From Enterococcus sp. ZJ1622 (lineage in GTDB: Bacteria > Bacillota > Bacilli > Lactobacillales > Enterococcaceae): 64,000 nucleotides of DNA. Below are positions 36,556 through 45,554 of this stretch, in pieces. Within the stretch, counting starts at the first letter, position 1, and every line of letters begins with the position of its first letter. The position numbers were made by a program, and so were the translations under genes. The stretch covers positions 177,089 to 241,088 of the forward strand of contig NZ_JAAKDW010000004.1 of the NCBI RefSeq assembly GCF_011038845.1. The letters are read 5' to 3'. A model generated the notes under the pieces. That model was not told where the DNA came from and ran no database searches. It saw only the letters and a program-made list of their open reading frames with translations.

Positions 36556-37509
36556 ATGACACTAAAAACTTTTTTGGAAGTAGTAGAGATACGGACAAAA
36601 GTGGCTAGTGTATTTCCTTTTGCGGTAGGGGTATTATTCTCTATCGCTTTTTTTCACGAGATACACTGGCTGAATACCATTTTGTTCTTCATCGGGATGC
36701 TGATCTTTGATTTGGCAACGACAGCAATCAATAATTACATGGATTATGAGAAAGCACATTCTGAAGTATACAAATACGAAGAAAACATCATTGGACGCAA
36801 GAACCTCTCACCTGTATTGATACGTAACATGATTCTAGCAATGATTTTATTCGTTCTGGTTATCGGGATCATTTTGACCATGAATACTGGTTGGTTATTG
36901 TTTTTGATGGGGTTTGTCTGTTGCTTCATCGGCGTGTTCTATACTTTTGGACCGATTCCTTTATCGAGGATGCCTTTGGGAGAGATTTTCAGCGGATTTA
37001 CGATGGGACTGGGGATTTTTGCGATGGTCGTATACGTCAATACATTCAGCTCAAAAGTGTATGATTTGACGATCGATTTTTCAACTGGCCAATTCCAGCT
37101 GGCAGGAAACCTGTGGGCAGTATCAGCGATCATTTTAGCATCTTTGCCACTTGTATTCACGATTGCCAACATCATGCTGGCAAACAACTTGCGGGATCTT
37201 GACCGTGATATCGAAAACCATCGCTACACATTGGTCTTTTATATCGGACGACCAGCTGGCACGGTGTTGTTCCAGCTATTGATGTACGCTTGTTACTTCG
37301 TTCTTTTGATGGGGCTTTTAAGCGGTATCTATGAATGGCCGATTCTTGTGGCATTCCTAACATTGCCGAAAATCCATGGGAATCTGCAGCGATTCAAGAA
37401 GACTTTGCCGCAGCCTGTCAGTTTCAGTTATTCCATCAAAAACATGGTTTTATTCAACGCTAGTTATGTGTTGGGTTTGTTATTGACCGTGATCGTGCAG
37501 TTGTTTTAA
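36556..37509 (+). CDS. dmkA: UbiA-family prenyltransferase DmkA (demethylmenaquinone)
   Basis: Attaches the polyprenyl chain to 1,4-dihydroxy-2-naphthoate to make the quinone of the electron-transfer chain. 317 residues with eight to nine predicted membrane helices. The two Asp-rich cytoplasmic motifs are TAINNYMDYEKAHSE (near 56-70) and NNLRDLDRDIENHRY (near 214-228). It starts 12 nt after fmnB and is last in the operon, followed by the terminator at 37519. As a second menA-like gene it fits the dedicated EET quinone branch. Confidence 0.9.
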   Translation: MTLKTFLEVVEIRTKVASVFPFAVGVLFSIAFFHEIHWLNTILFFIGMLIFDLATTAINNYMDYEKAHSEVYKYEENIIGRKNLSPVLIRNMILAMILFVLVIGIILTMNTGWLLFLMGFVCCFIGVFYTFGPIPLSRMPLGEIFSGFTMGLGIFAMVVYVNTFSSKVYDLTIDFSTGQFQLAGNLWAVSAIILASLPLVFTIANIMLANNLRDLDRDIENHRYTLVFYIGRPAGTVLFQLLMYACYFVLLMGLLSGIYEWPILVAFLTLPKIHGNLQRFKKTLPQPVSFSYSIKNMVLFNASYVLGLLLTVIVQLF

Positions 37510-37518
37510 CAGCATTAA

Positions 37519-37561
37519 CCCTCGCAACAGTAAAAAATCTTTTACTATCGCGAGGGTTTTT
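37519..37561. terminator. Terminator after dmkA, shared with the convergent T4SS operon
   Basis: CCCTCGC...AGTAAAA pairs with TTTTACT...GCGAGGG, with a small internal loop and then TTTTT on the plus strand. It separates dmkA from the last gene of the leftward T4SS operon. Confidence 0.8.
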
Positions 37562-37581
37562 ATCTGTTCTCCTTCGTATCA

Positions 37582-38277
37582 TCATGATCGATTAACTGGA
37601 TTTATGACATCATCAGAGCGGGTTCTAGCCACAGGTTCAGCGATTTTTTCATTCTTAGAACTAGCAGATTTGTTTGCGCTCTCTATTGTATTTGCTAAGT
37701 CGATCTGACTCTGTCTACGTTGACTGCCTTCAGGGAGCAATGATTTTAATTCTTGGAACATTTGCTGTTCATTATAAAGGTTTAAATCGACACTTGCATC
37801 ATAAGCAATGTCACTGATCGTTTTGATGACATTCGCTGTTTGTGTAGGATAAAATTTTTTGTAGCTGTTTGTTAAAGCTCTTAAAGCAAACCCTTCTTTA
37901 TAATTCAACTGCTTAAATGTTTTACTGCCTTTTACATAACTGCTTTCATCCTTGATTTGTCTTCTTTTGTCATATATCTTTTGCTCAAGAACATGCATTT
38001 TGTGACAAACTTTGCCATACTTGATCAAATTTTTCTGATAATCTTTAATTAGATTCAATGAAGCATTATAAACCGTTGTTCTATTTCGAGAATCGCCAGA
38101 TTGAAATGCTTGTTCAAATCCTTGAGTGTACGTAGGGTTTCGTAGAGACATCTCTTCCTTCTGTATTTCTTTTTGTCCCTCGATCAGTTTTTTATTGATC
38201 GAGTGCCATTCTTTGCAAACACTTTTGAATCGACTATTCAATTGTTCTTTTTCTTTTCGCAATTCTTTTTTAGACAT
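37582..38277 (-). CDS. Unrecognised helical protein at the end of the T4SS operon
   Basis: 231 residues from ATG 38277 (MSKKELRKEKEQLNSRFKS), with an AGGTGG-like RBS; the longer frame to 38325 lacks one. Mostly helical and basic, soluble, no signal peptide. The middle has YNASLNLIKDYQKNLIKYGK; the C-terminal 50 residues are disordered and contain SQRRQSQIDLA and VARTRSDDVINPVNRS, Arg-x-Ser motifs like those in the neighbouring proteins. It follows the RRxSS-repeat gene by 89 nt and probably belongs to the same transcript. Candidate T4SS substrate or its chaperone. Confidence 0.7.
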   Translation of the reverse strand: MSKKELRKEKEQLNSRFKSVCKEWHSINKKLIEGQKEIQKEEMSLRNPTYTQGFEQAFQSGDSRNRTTVYNASLNLIKDYQKNLIKYGKVCHKMHVLEQKIYDKRRQIKDESSYVKGSKTFKQLNYKEGFALRALTNSYKKFYPTQTANVIKTISDIAYDASVDLNLYNEQQMFQELKSLLPEGSQRRQSQIDLANTIESANKSASSKNEKIAEPVARTRSDDVINPVNRS

Positions 38278-38366
38278 TCCCTTTCCACCTCTCTTACGGT
38301 TATCTGCTTGAACTATTTTCACCAATGTGGGCTGGTGTATCTTGTTTTACGGTCTTCTAGATCGCA

Positions 38367-39071
38367 TTATCTAGAGAGACCGGGGTTAAGTCTAGGGTTA
38401 GTCGTTTTACTAAGTGTATTACCATGTTCACGTTGATTGACTAGTTTCTTCTGCTCTGTATTGGCAGCATCAGCTCTAGCTGTTGCATTAGTTTTAATTG
38501 CGCTGAGCCGACGTTTTCTATTGTTCTGTTTCGTGACCTGGTTTGCTACAACTTCTCTTTGCCCTTTTGTCTTGAAGCTTTTGTTGCTTCGCGTGATTTG
38601 TACTTTTTCAGCTACTGGAGATTTTCCTTGGACCACTGGGCCTTGTTCTCTTGTCAGGTGATCTCTGGGTATGATAGTCTTAACAAATCTGCTAATCAGC
38701 GCTCTTAGACCAAGGGCAGAGCTGCGTCTTTGTTCAGGTGTTGCTTTTAGGTCGGGAGAAGAGTGGCGCCTTTGTTTAATTGCTGCTCTTAGATCAGAGA
38801 AAGAGCTTCGCCTTCGTTCAGGTGCTGCTCTTAAGTCGGGGGATGAGTGGCGCCTTTGTCTAGCTACTGTTTCTCCTTCTTTATTTTCAGTACCTTCTTT
38901 TTCTTTCTCTTTTCCTCGATTTTTTCTCGTATTATATAAACCATAGGATTTTTTCCCCACCCAAAGGATTGCTCGGATGAAAGTCATAATTAAAGCTGGT
39001 GTCATTTTGACAGCTTTCTCGATTGCATTTTCCGTATGACGTATTTCTGGGTCTTTCTCGTTATTCATCAT
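38367..39071 (-). CDS. Protein with four tandem 14-residue RRHSSPDL-type repeats
   Basis: 234 residues. A hydrophobic segment near 24-46 (TPALIMTFIRAILWVGKKSY) is followed by a charged linker. Then come four repeats at exact 14-residue spacing: RRHSSPDL (73-80), RRSSFSDL (87-94), RRHSSPDL (101-108), RRSSALGL (115-122). The rest is very basic and disordered (RKRRLSAIKT, ending TTNPRLNPGLSR). RRxS is the basophilic-kinase (PKA-like) consensus and R-R-H-S-S-P fits the mode-1 14-3-3 pattern. The start overlaps the upstream gene's stop by 11 nt, so it is an integral member of the T4SS operon. No bacterial family is recognised. Confidence 0.78.
   Translation of the reverse strand: MMNNEKDPEIRHTENAIEKAVKMTPALIMTFIRAILWVGKKSYGLYNTRKNRGKEKEKEGTENKEGETVARQRRHSSPDLRAAPERRRSSFSDLRAAIKQRRHSSPDLKATPEQRRSSALGLRALISRFVKTIIPRDHLTREQGPVVQGKSPVAEKVQITRSNKSFKTKGQREVVANQVTKQNNRKRRLSAIKTNATARADAANTEQKKLVNQREHGNTLSKTTNPRLNPGLSR
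38694..38861 (-). repeat. Four 42-bp coding repeats (14-residue RRxSS units)
   Basis: DNA repeats encoding residues 71-126 of the gene above, each about 42 bp. Shared strings include TGGCGCCTTTGT and GCTCTTAGA/GCTCTTAAG on the plus strand. Copies 1 and 3 are the most alike. Confidence 0.75.
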
Positions 39072-40014
39072 TTTCAGTCACATCTCTTTCTGTAATAATG
39101 ACTCGATTCCCATTCTCATCTGTCGTTTCAGTTGTTTTTTGAGGAGCGTCTTCTCGGGTAGTCCCGTCTTGTGTTAATGTGACATCTTCATATTTTTTTT
39201 CATAATAAGAATGCCACATAAACGTACCTGTGCGTCCTGCTAAGATATATTTTGATCCTTCTTCCGTTATTTTGAACGTGATTTCGTCTTGCTTGTCATT
39301 GCTGTCTACTCGGCTCAATGTAAAAGTGGCGCCTTCTCTTTCTGTCACGATCGATTTTATCGTATATTTATAACGTACTTCTTCTTTTTTATCCTCCTCT
39401 CCTTCGATTTTTGTTTGGATATATTCTTTTTCTTTAAATTCGAGCGTAAAAGTACGCTGTGCATTCACATCTTCCCATTTTCCTTTTTGCAAAACATCCG
39501 ACCACATCTGGTTCACTGCATTTTCTGCTGATTCGATTTGCTCTGCGTCTTCTGCTTCCATCTTTTCTTTTATCTCTTCATTGGGATACAAGAAGATCTC
39601 TTCATCGTCTTCCTTCCGATACATAATGGTGCTGCCCATGCGCTGTTGCAATTGGAACTCTTTCTTCTCCCCTTTTTCGTCTTCTAAGACCATCGTGCTT
39701 GTTCCGGTCATATAATACTTACCTCTTTCGATCCAGGAAGTAGCCCAATAAGTCCCGTCGGAATCCAACTCTATCGTCATATCATCCGAACGATTGGAAT
39801 ACCATTTCCCGCTGTAAAGCGTGCCGCTGTATTGTCCACGTGTTTCACTGCTTTGATTGGTTTCTTCTCTTTGGCTATCGTTCGTGGCGTTTTCTGTATC
39901 CGTCCCGCGATTCATCAGCGAATAGCCGACGATCGCTAGGACAAGAACAGCAAGGACCCCTAAGCCGATAGCCATATTTCTACCTGCTTTTGTTTCTAAA
40001 AAATTTTTAATCAT
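39061..40014 (-). CDS. Membrane-anchored protein with two lipocalin-like beta repeats, T4SS accessory
   Basis: 317 residues from ATG 40014 (MIKNFLETKAGRNMAIGLG), where AAAGGTG sits 7 nt upstream. One N-terminal helix (about 12-33), an acidic linker, then two similar beta-rich domains near 60-145 and 170-270. Both open with L..GKW and share (T/M).(E)L...G.Y..T.....Y......T..L. The C-terminus is acidic. It lies between the wall hydrolase and the RRxSS protein in the T4SS operon. The topology (short cytoplasmic N-terminus, one helix, large outside domain) is that of VirB8-like scaffold proteins of Gram-positive T4SSs, but sequence support is lacking. Confidence 0.7.
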   Translation of the reverse strand: MIKNFLETKAGRNMAIGLGVLAVLVLAIVGYSLMNRGTDTENATNDSQREETNQSSETRGQYSGTLYSGKWYSNRSDDMTIELDSDGTYWATSWIERGKYYMTGTSTMVLEDEKGEKKEFQLQQRMGSTIMYRKEDDEEIFLYPNEEIKEKMEAEDAEQIESAENAVNQMWSDVLQKGKWEDVNAQRTFTLEFKEKEYIQTKIEGEEDKKEEVRYKYTIKSIVTEREGATFTLSRVDSNDKQDEITFKITEEGSKYILAGRTGTFMWHSYYEKKYEDVTLTQDGTTREDAPQKTTETTDENGNRVIITERDVTENDE

Positions 40015-40044
40015 ACAGACACCTTTCTTAAATATAGTCATTTC

Positions 40045-43000
40045 CTAAGGGATGCCATAGCCTGAGATCGAGATATTGTCTAGCGCATAAGTCCTGCGTC
40101 TTACTCGATGACTTGAATTTCCTTCAATCACCTGGACGACATTGCCTCCTGCATACTCAACGATCCCCACATGATCTTTTCCTGTCCTGTCTCCGGACCA
40201 GTCAAAGAAAATGATGTCACCAGATTGCGGCAGATAATCCTCATTTGTCCCTTTGAATTTATCGTTTTCTTTGAACCAGTCAATCATATTCAACACATTC
40301 GCCGTTTTTAACACTCTACCTTGGTCGATATACCCTGCTTGATCTGCCACCCACGAAACAAAAGCAGCAGACCATTCCATACGGTTCTCAAAGCCAAGCC
40401 AACGCCAGTATTTCTCCCCAGTCAATGTGCCGATCTCTTCTTTCGCTACTTCGACCATCTGTCCACTATCTACGAAGATGTTTCCAGTGACTAGGTGGGT
40501 GTAGAACATGTTTCCGTAAGCGTAGCGCCAATTATAACCAAGTGTCGAAGCTACTGGATTGTTGTAAGGGATCGTTTTCCCATCGCTTCTTGCTCGTGCA
40601 TAGACCCTACTGTGATCAAATGTATAATCCACATTGCTTTGGATCAGATTGTCCAGATAAGCTTCACCATAGTTATAGGCTTGGACTGCGGAGCGCTCGC
40701 TTTTCTGGTTTTCCTGCGCTTTCTTGAGCAGATGCGCAAAATATCTGACACCTACTTCAATCGATTCTTCTGGGGTCTTGATCGCATTCGGCGCCAATCC
40801 TTGTGATTCGCTCGCTTGCATGATATCGGGGAAAGCTTGCTCATTTCCACCAGACTCGACCCATATGATCGATAAAATCGCATTCTCGTAGCCTTTGATC
40901 CCATTTTTTTCCGTCTCTTCAGCTACTTTCTCTCGCCATTTAGTGACAGATGCAGGTGGATTGATCAATTCCCCACGCAGGCCCCCTCCGCTTTGGAAAT
41001 AACCGATATTCGTCTCATGAGCGAAAGTGAGATTAGTGATATACCCTGCAGGATATAATGGCGGATCTGCGTGCCAGAATCGGTATTCTTCCATCTCTAT
41101 CCGCAAATTCCCGTCTCCTCGGGTATGACCGATCAATTGGCCTGCTGTTAACCGTCTGCCTTGTAAGCCAGGTGCCAGATCAATATTTCGGTAATGAATA
41201 TAAAAGTAGGTCTCATTGATACTGACCCATGTACGTAAACCAGAATTTTCAGAACCAGGCATTCCTAACATGTAGTCGATCCTCTCTTCACCCATTGCAT
41301 AAACAGGTGTCCCTGGTTCTGCTTCCAAAACGATATCCTCGTGTTTGAGACTCGGGTTTCGCCCGCGATAGCCGTAATTTTCGATCACACTGGCGTAATT
41401 CGAGGCACCAAAAGGATTAAGTAAGAAGATTTTATTCTCGAAGCGTTCCAAATCACTGATCGGATAATATTTATCGACTTCTTCATCATCGAATGCCGCA
41501 ACGCGACCAAAATTATGAGTGCCTCCTTCAAACATATTTCTCATATAGACTTCTACTTCGGGATCAGCGTCTAGCATTTCTCCCAATGTCTGGATCTCTA
41601 TGTTCAATGTGGCGATATCTTTCACTTCTCTCGTTGTTTCCCTGTGTTCTTCTCCTGTTTCCGAATCAATAGTCACTTTCGTCGTTTCGATCACTTTGTC
41701 TCTTTCGACTTCCAAGTTGTAACTGTAGACCATATCATGGATCGCATGGATCTCATCTCGTACACGATTGACTTTGATTGGTTCTTTAGTCAATGGATGA
41801 GGGGCATCAGGAAATACGGCATAAATACTACTTCTTGCCGCCCAAGGGATCCAGTGACCGGTTTTCGCTGCCACTCTTTCCCGATATTTCGCGATCGAAA
41901 TCCCATCGATATCGTAGTCTTCAAACTTTGCATTTAAATAATACAAGTAGCTGTCTCCGTTCGAAGAATACATGAAGGTTTCAGGATCTGCTTGAACCCC
42001 ATTCACATGGAAGTAGACTTCATCGTATTCTCCTTCACTCACCAATTTCTGATAACCTTCATACACATTTTGATTTTTCTGTGCATCCAAGAAGGTGACG
42101 TATCGATATGCTTGTTCAAATGCCATATCTTCAGTTTTGATAACGAACAGACTGGCAATAAAAGAAAAAATGGCAATAACGACCGCGATAACTGTCATAA
42201 TGATTGCCACGATGATAATGATGATCAGCAATTTGAGCAAAACAGGCACCAAGATGACTAGCGCAATGATCAAACCGATCAAATTCAGGTTTCCTTCACC
42301 GTCTCTACCGACATTTTCAAGTAACATTTCTTTGATCTGGGACCGTACACGATTTTTAGGCGTGACGTTTTTTTTCAAGGAGCGATCGATCTTTTGCTTG
42401 AAGTTTCTTGTTCCATACGCACTTTTTCTGCCCGTCTGTCTTTTGTGATTTTGAGTTTTCTGTCCGTTTTTGCCAGCCGAAGAATACGTGTGTTTCCGTC
42501 TCTGGCTCTTGGTTGTTTGTGTCAATGAGTTATTCGTGTTCGTAGAAGACGATGTTTTTCGCGCGTTGACTGCATTTTTTTTGACGTCACTGACATAGCC
42601 TTCGTACTTGAGCCCAGCTTCTTTTTTTAGCGAACGACGTCTGTCTTGTTTTTGCCTGATACTTTGAGTACTGATTTTTCTTTCCGGCTGCCTGATGGAT
42701 GCTTTCGAATCCGTTCTTTCAAATGACCGCTGTTCTTGTTCTTCATACTTATTCTTACGACGATTGGCATTATGATGTTGTTTTTGCTGATCGAGCTGCC
42801 CATCTGGACGACCATTTGTATCTCGCACAGCTGTTTTATGCTCTCCAACCCCTGATGAACGTAAAAATTGCTCTATCCGTCTCTTCTGATTTGTTCTAAT
42901 GATCAAACGTTTTTGAACGCTATTTCTTCTTCCCGCTTGTATTACTGTTTGTTTATATCTTAAGCTTTTTTTTCGTACAAGTTTTCTTCTTGAAGATTTT

Positions 43001-43179
43001 CTGTTTAAGGTGTTGTTTTCTCTTTTTAAACCACGGCTTTTCTTTCCTGACACATTTTCTTTGTTTCTCTCACTCGATGTGAGTATGAGGGACTCAGGAC
43101 CAGCTTTTTTCTCTTCTTTTTCTTGTCCTGTTTCGTTATCTATTTCATTTTCTCTTGTTGGATTTTCCGAACCAGTCAC
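40045..43179 (-). CDS. Multidomain T4SS wall-remodelling protein (VirB1/TcpG/PrgK-like), CHAP cysteine replaced
   Basis: 1044 residues, GTG start (43179) with AAAGGA. Residues 1-290 are very basic, Ser/Asn/Gln-rich cytoplasmic sequence. Strong membrane segments lie near 300-350. Residues about 615-715 resemble an M23 domain without its His/Asp metal ligands (LRIEME where HxH is expected). Residues 755-860 are a lysozyme/SLT-like domain with an intact Glu (ILSIIWVESGGNEQ). Residues 910-1044 are a CHAP/NlpC-type domain. Its expected W-C catalytic site reads EWSAAFVSW with Ser937; the His (GKDHVGIVEY) remains. It should open peptidoglycan for the secretion channel, mainly through the lysozyme domain. 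Confidence 0.85.
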   Translation of the reverse strand: MTGSENPTRENEIDNETGQEKEEKKAGPESLILTSSERNKENVSGKKSRGLKRENNTLNRKSSRRKLVRKKSLRYKQTVIQAGRRNSVQKRLIIRTNQKRRIEQFLRSSGVGEHKTAVRDTNGRPDGQLDQQKQHHNANRRKNKYEEQEQRSFERTDSKASIRQPERKISTQSIRQKQDRRRSLKKEAGLKYEGYVSDVKKNAVNARKTSSSTNTNNSLTQTTKSQRRKHTYSSAGKNGQKTQNHKRQTGRKSAYGTRNFKQKIDRSLKKNVTPKNRVRSQIKEMLLENVGRDGEGNLNLIGLIIALVILVPVLLKLLIIIIIVAIIMTVIAVVIAIFSFIASLFVIKTEDMAFEQAYRYVTFLDAQKNQNVYEGYQKLVSEGEYDEVYFHVNGVQADPETFMYSSNGDSYLYYLNAKFEDYDIDGISIAKYRERVAAKTGHWIPWAARSSIYAVFPDAPHPLTKEPIKVNRVRDEIHAIHDMVYSYNLEVERDKVIETTKVTIDSETGEEHRETTREVKDIATLNIEIQTLGEMLDADPEVEVYMRNMFEGGTHNFGRVAAFDDEEVDKYYPISDLERFENKIFLLNPFGASNYASVIENYGYRGRNPSLKHEDIVLEAEPGTPVYAMGEERIDYMLGMPGSENSGLRTWVSINETYFYIHYRNIDLAPGLQGRRLTAGQLIGHTRGDGNLRIEMEEYRFWHADPPLYPAGYITNLTFAHETNIGYFQSGGGLRGELINPPASVTKWREKVAEETEKNGIKGYENAILSIIWVESGGNEQAFPDIMQASESQGLAPNAIKTPEESIEVGVRYFAHLLKKAQENQKSERSAVQAYNYGEAYLDNLIQSNVDYTFDHSRVYARARSDGKTIPYNNPVASTLGYNWRYAYGNMFYTHLVTGNIFVDSGQMVEVAKEEIGTLTGEKYWRWLGFENRMEWSAAFVSWVADQAGYIDQGRVLKTANVLNMIDWFKENDKFKGTNEDYLPQSGDIIFFDWSGDRTGKDHVGIVEYAGGNVVQVIEGNSSHRVRRRTYALDNISISGYGIP

Positions 43180-43211
43180 TGTTATATATCCTTTCTGTTC
43201 CCATTTCCTTA

Positions 43212-45554
43212 TTAAGTCTCACCAGGTTTGGTCGACATCATCTTATACAGCTGCGTGTCTTTAGGAAAATGATCGTAAAAAGGCAGAGTTGTATCTCCAA
43301 ACACCATCAGTCCATAACCTTCTGGTGAATTGACGACATATTTTTCCTGCTCTTCTGAGATGTCGAATAATCGCACTAACTGTGTCCTATCCGATTTCGC
43401 CTGATTCAGCATCATGACGAAATCACTGTTGGATAGCATCCTTCGAGCTAAATCAGATAATAGCAATGTCTCCACATTCTGCGTGATCCCGGTCGGAATG
43501 GCTCCCCATTTTCTTGCTCGACTCCATAATTCAAAGAAATAATTCTCAGAGTACTCATTGGTGAACAATAACTGCATCTCATCGATATACAGCCATGTAC
43601 GGACGCCTCGTTCCCGGTTTTCCGTGATCCGATTCCATACCTGATCCAATACGATCAGCATCCCCATCGTTTTTAACTGTTTTCCCAGATCTTTGATATC
43701 GTAGATCACAAGCCGTTTGGTGATGTCTACATTGGTTTGAGCAGAAAAGACAGACAAGCTACCTTCAATATAAATCTCTAAATCCATCACTAACTGCCTT
43801 GCCTCTTCTTCTTCCTGGATCTTTAATATATTATAAAAATCAATAAAAGTCGGCATTTCTCCAGTCTCCATCGATTCATAGGTTCTTCGGCATACTCGGT
43901 CAATCAAAGTCTTTTGTGTCGAACTCAAGCCTAGCGCGCCACCAATGATCAAGTCGAATAGCGAAATCAAAAATTCGGATTTTAAAACAACCGGATCGGT
44001 GTCGTCCCCGTAATTTTCATTTATGTCCATCGGGTTGATCGTAGTGGCAGAATCACTGGAGATTTTGATGATCTCTCCATTGAAATTTTGTCCGAGTACA
44101 GAATATTCTCGTTCCGGATCAATGATGATCACTTCGTCTTCTGCATCACGCAATAAGACATTGACAATCTCTCTTTTGACAGAGAAACTTTTCCCGGAAC
44201 CAGGTGTTCCCAATACAAATCCATTCGGTGCTTTCAGTAACTTTCTATCTAAAGAAAGGATATTCTTGGAGATTGCGTTCACACCATAATACTTCCCGTT
44301 TTCCTGGATCAAATCAGCTATCGTGAATGGAATGAAGATCGCTGTACTCGCAGTGGATAATGTGCGATCTAACGGTACTGCATTTATCCCTAAAGGCAAG
44401 GTGGCATTCATCCCATGTTCCTGCATGAATTCCAGTTCGATCATCTTAAACCCGAACCTGCGGCCGACGGAATTCACCTCATCATGGACATCCGCTAGTT
44501 TTTCTTCCGTTTCTGCGCGGAAATGGATCGTTCCTGTCATTGAGTACAGTTTTTGCCCTCTATTTTGCAGATCATCCACTAAACCTTTCGCTTCGTTCAG
44601 AGAATACGACAAATCATAAGAAAGCATTTCGAAATCGTAGCCATTTTGCAAAGCTTTCTTTTGTTCATCTACCTTTTGCTGCTCCATAAATGCCAGCTTT
44701 GTCTTCACCAGATCGAACGCTTCGTCTTGATCGAGCGGATCGATATGTAAAGTGACGATGATTTCTTTTGGTATTTCCATCAGTTCATAAATAAATGTAT
44801 CGGCCAACTCGGAAGGATATTCCTGCAGATAAATCGTTTTTGCATAATGATCGTCTATTTTCATATAGTTCTTGTTTTGTTTCAATTCGATCGTGCCTGG
44901 CAGTACATCATCTACTTCTTTCGTTTCTAGCTGACTTTCTGTCGCTAAAAGTTCTGATACGATCGTTAATAGTTCTTGCTGTTCGATTTTTTTTATTTTG
45001 CTTCCCAACCGACCAGCGAACATCGAAAACCGATCGACGACCATTTCCAATTCTTTTTCTGCGTGTGCTAATTTTGTGTGCTTCTGAACAAAGGTGAATA
45101 AGATACTTTTTCGATAGCCGTTCTTTTCTTCGTCCAGTTTTTTGGAGATCACGCCGTTCATCTCTTCGCGGTACATATCTAAAAAATCGCCTTTTTCTTG
45201 GTAATAAAGAACTTTTTGTAAATCTGCTAGTGGTCGTTTTTTCTTGTACACTGTCAATTGGAGCTTTGTCTTGCTGCTTAGCGAATTCAAAAAGTCACAA
45301 TACTGAGAAAAAATTTCGATTTGATTATCTTCTGAGGACAATTGGTAATTGATGTCAGCTAATTCGACTGTGATCGAGTATGTCAATTCATCGATCTGAC
45401 AAATACCGCTTGGATGGATTTCTTTAAAGAAGAAGGTATCTCTGAATGGATTAGTCGCTTCTTTCTTTTTTGGGCCTTTTTTTGTTTTAGGCTCGCTGTT
45501 CTTCAATTTATTTTTCAATTTTTTCGTTTCTCTTGCTGCTCTCAATTTCATCAT
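43212..45554 (-). CDS. VirB4-like T4SS ATPase
   Basis: 780-residue cytoplasmic/peripheral ATPase that powers assembly and substrate transfer of type IV secretion systems. Walker A GTPGSGKSF near residue 450, Walker B TWLYIDEMQLLF near 652, and downstream RARKWGAIPTGITQNVETLL and SNSDFVMMLNQAKSDRTQL are the standard C-terminal VirB4 motifs. The N-terminal half matches the Gram-positive TraE/PrgJ/ConE pattern. It overlaps the PrgI-like gene by 4 nt (ATGA). Both ATP-binding motifs are intact, so the machine should be functional. Confidence 0.92.
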   Translation of the reverse strand: MMKLRAARETKKLKNKLKNSEPKTKKGPKKKEATNPFRDTFFFKEIHPSGICQIDELTYSITVELADINYQLSSEDNQIEIFSQYCDFLNSLSSKTKLQLTVYKKKRPLADLQKVLYYQEKGDFLDMYREEMNGVISKKLDEEKNGYRKSILFTFVQKHTKLAHAEKELEMVVDRFSMFAGRLGSKIKKIEQQELLTIVSELLATESQLETKEVDDVLPGTIELKQNKNYMKIDDHYAKTIYLQEYPSELADTFIYELMEIPKEIIVTLHIDPLDQDEAFDLVKTKLAFMEQQKVDEQKKALQNGYDFEMLSYDLSYSLNEAKGLVDDLQNRGQKLYSMTGTIHFRAETEEKLADVHDEVNSVGRRFGFKMIELEFMQEHGMNATLPLGINAVPLDRTLSTASTAIFIPFTIADLIQENGKYYGVNAISKNILSLDRKLLKAPNGFVLGTPGSGKSFSVKREIVNVLLRDAEDEVIIIDPEREYSVLGQNFNGEIIKISSDSATTINPMDINENYGDDTDPVVLKSEFLISLFDLIIGGALGLSSTQKTLIDRVCRRTYESMETGEMPTFIDFYNILKIQEEEEARQLVMDLEIYIEGSLSVFSAQTNVDITKRLVIYDIKDLGKQLKTMGMLIVLDQVWNRITENRERGVRTWLYIDEMQLLFTNEYSENYFFELWSRARKWGAIPTGITQNVETLLLSDLARRMLSNSDFVMMLNQAKSDRTQLVRLFDISEEQEKYVVNSPEGYGLMVFGDTTLPFYDHFPKDTQLYKMMSTKPGET

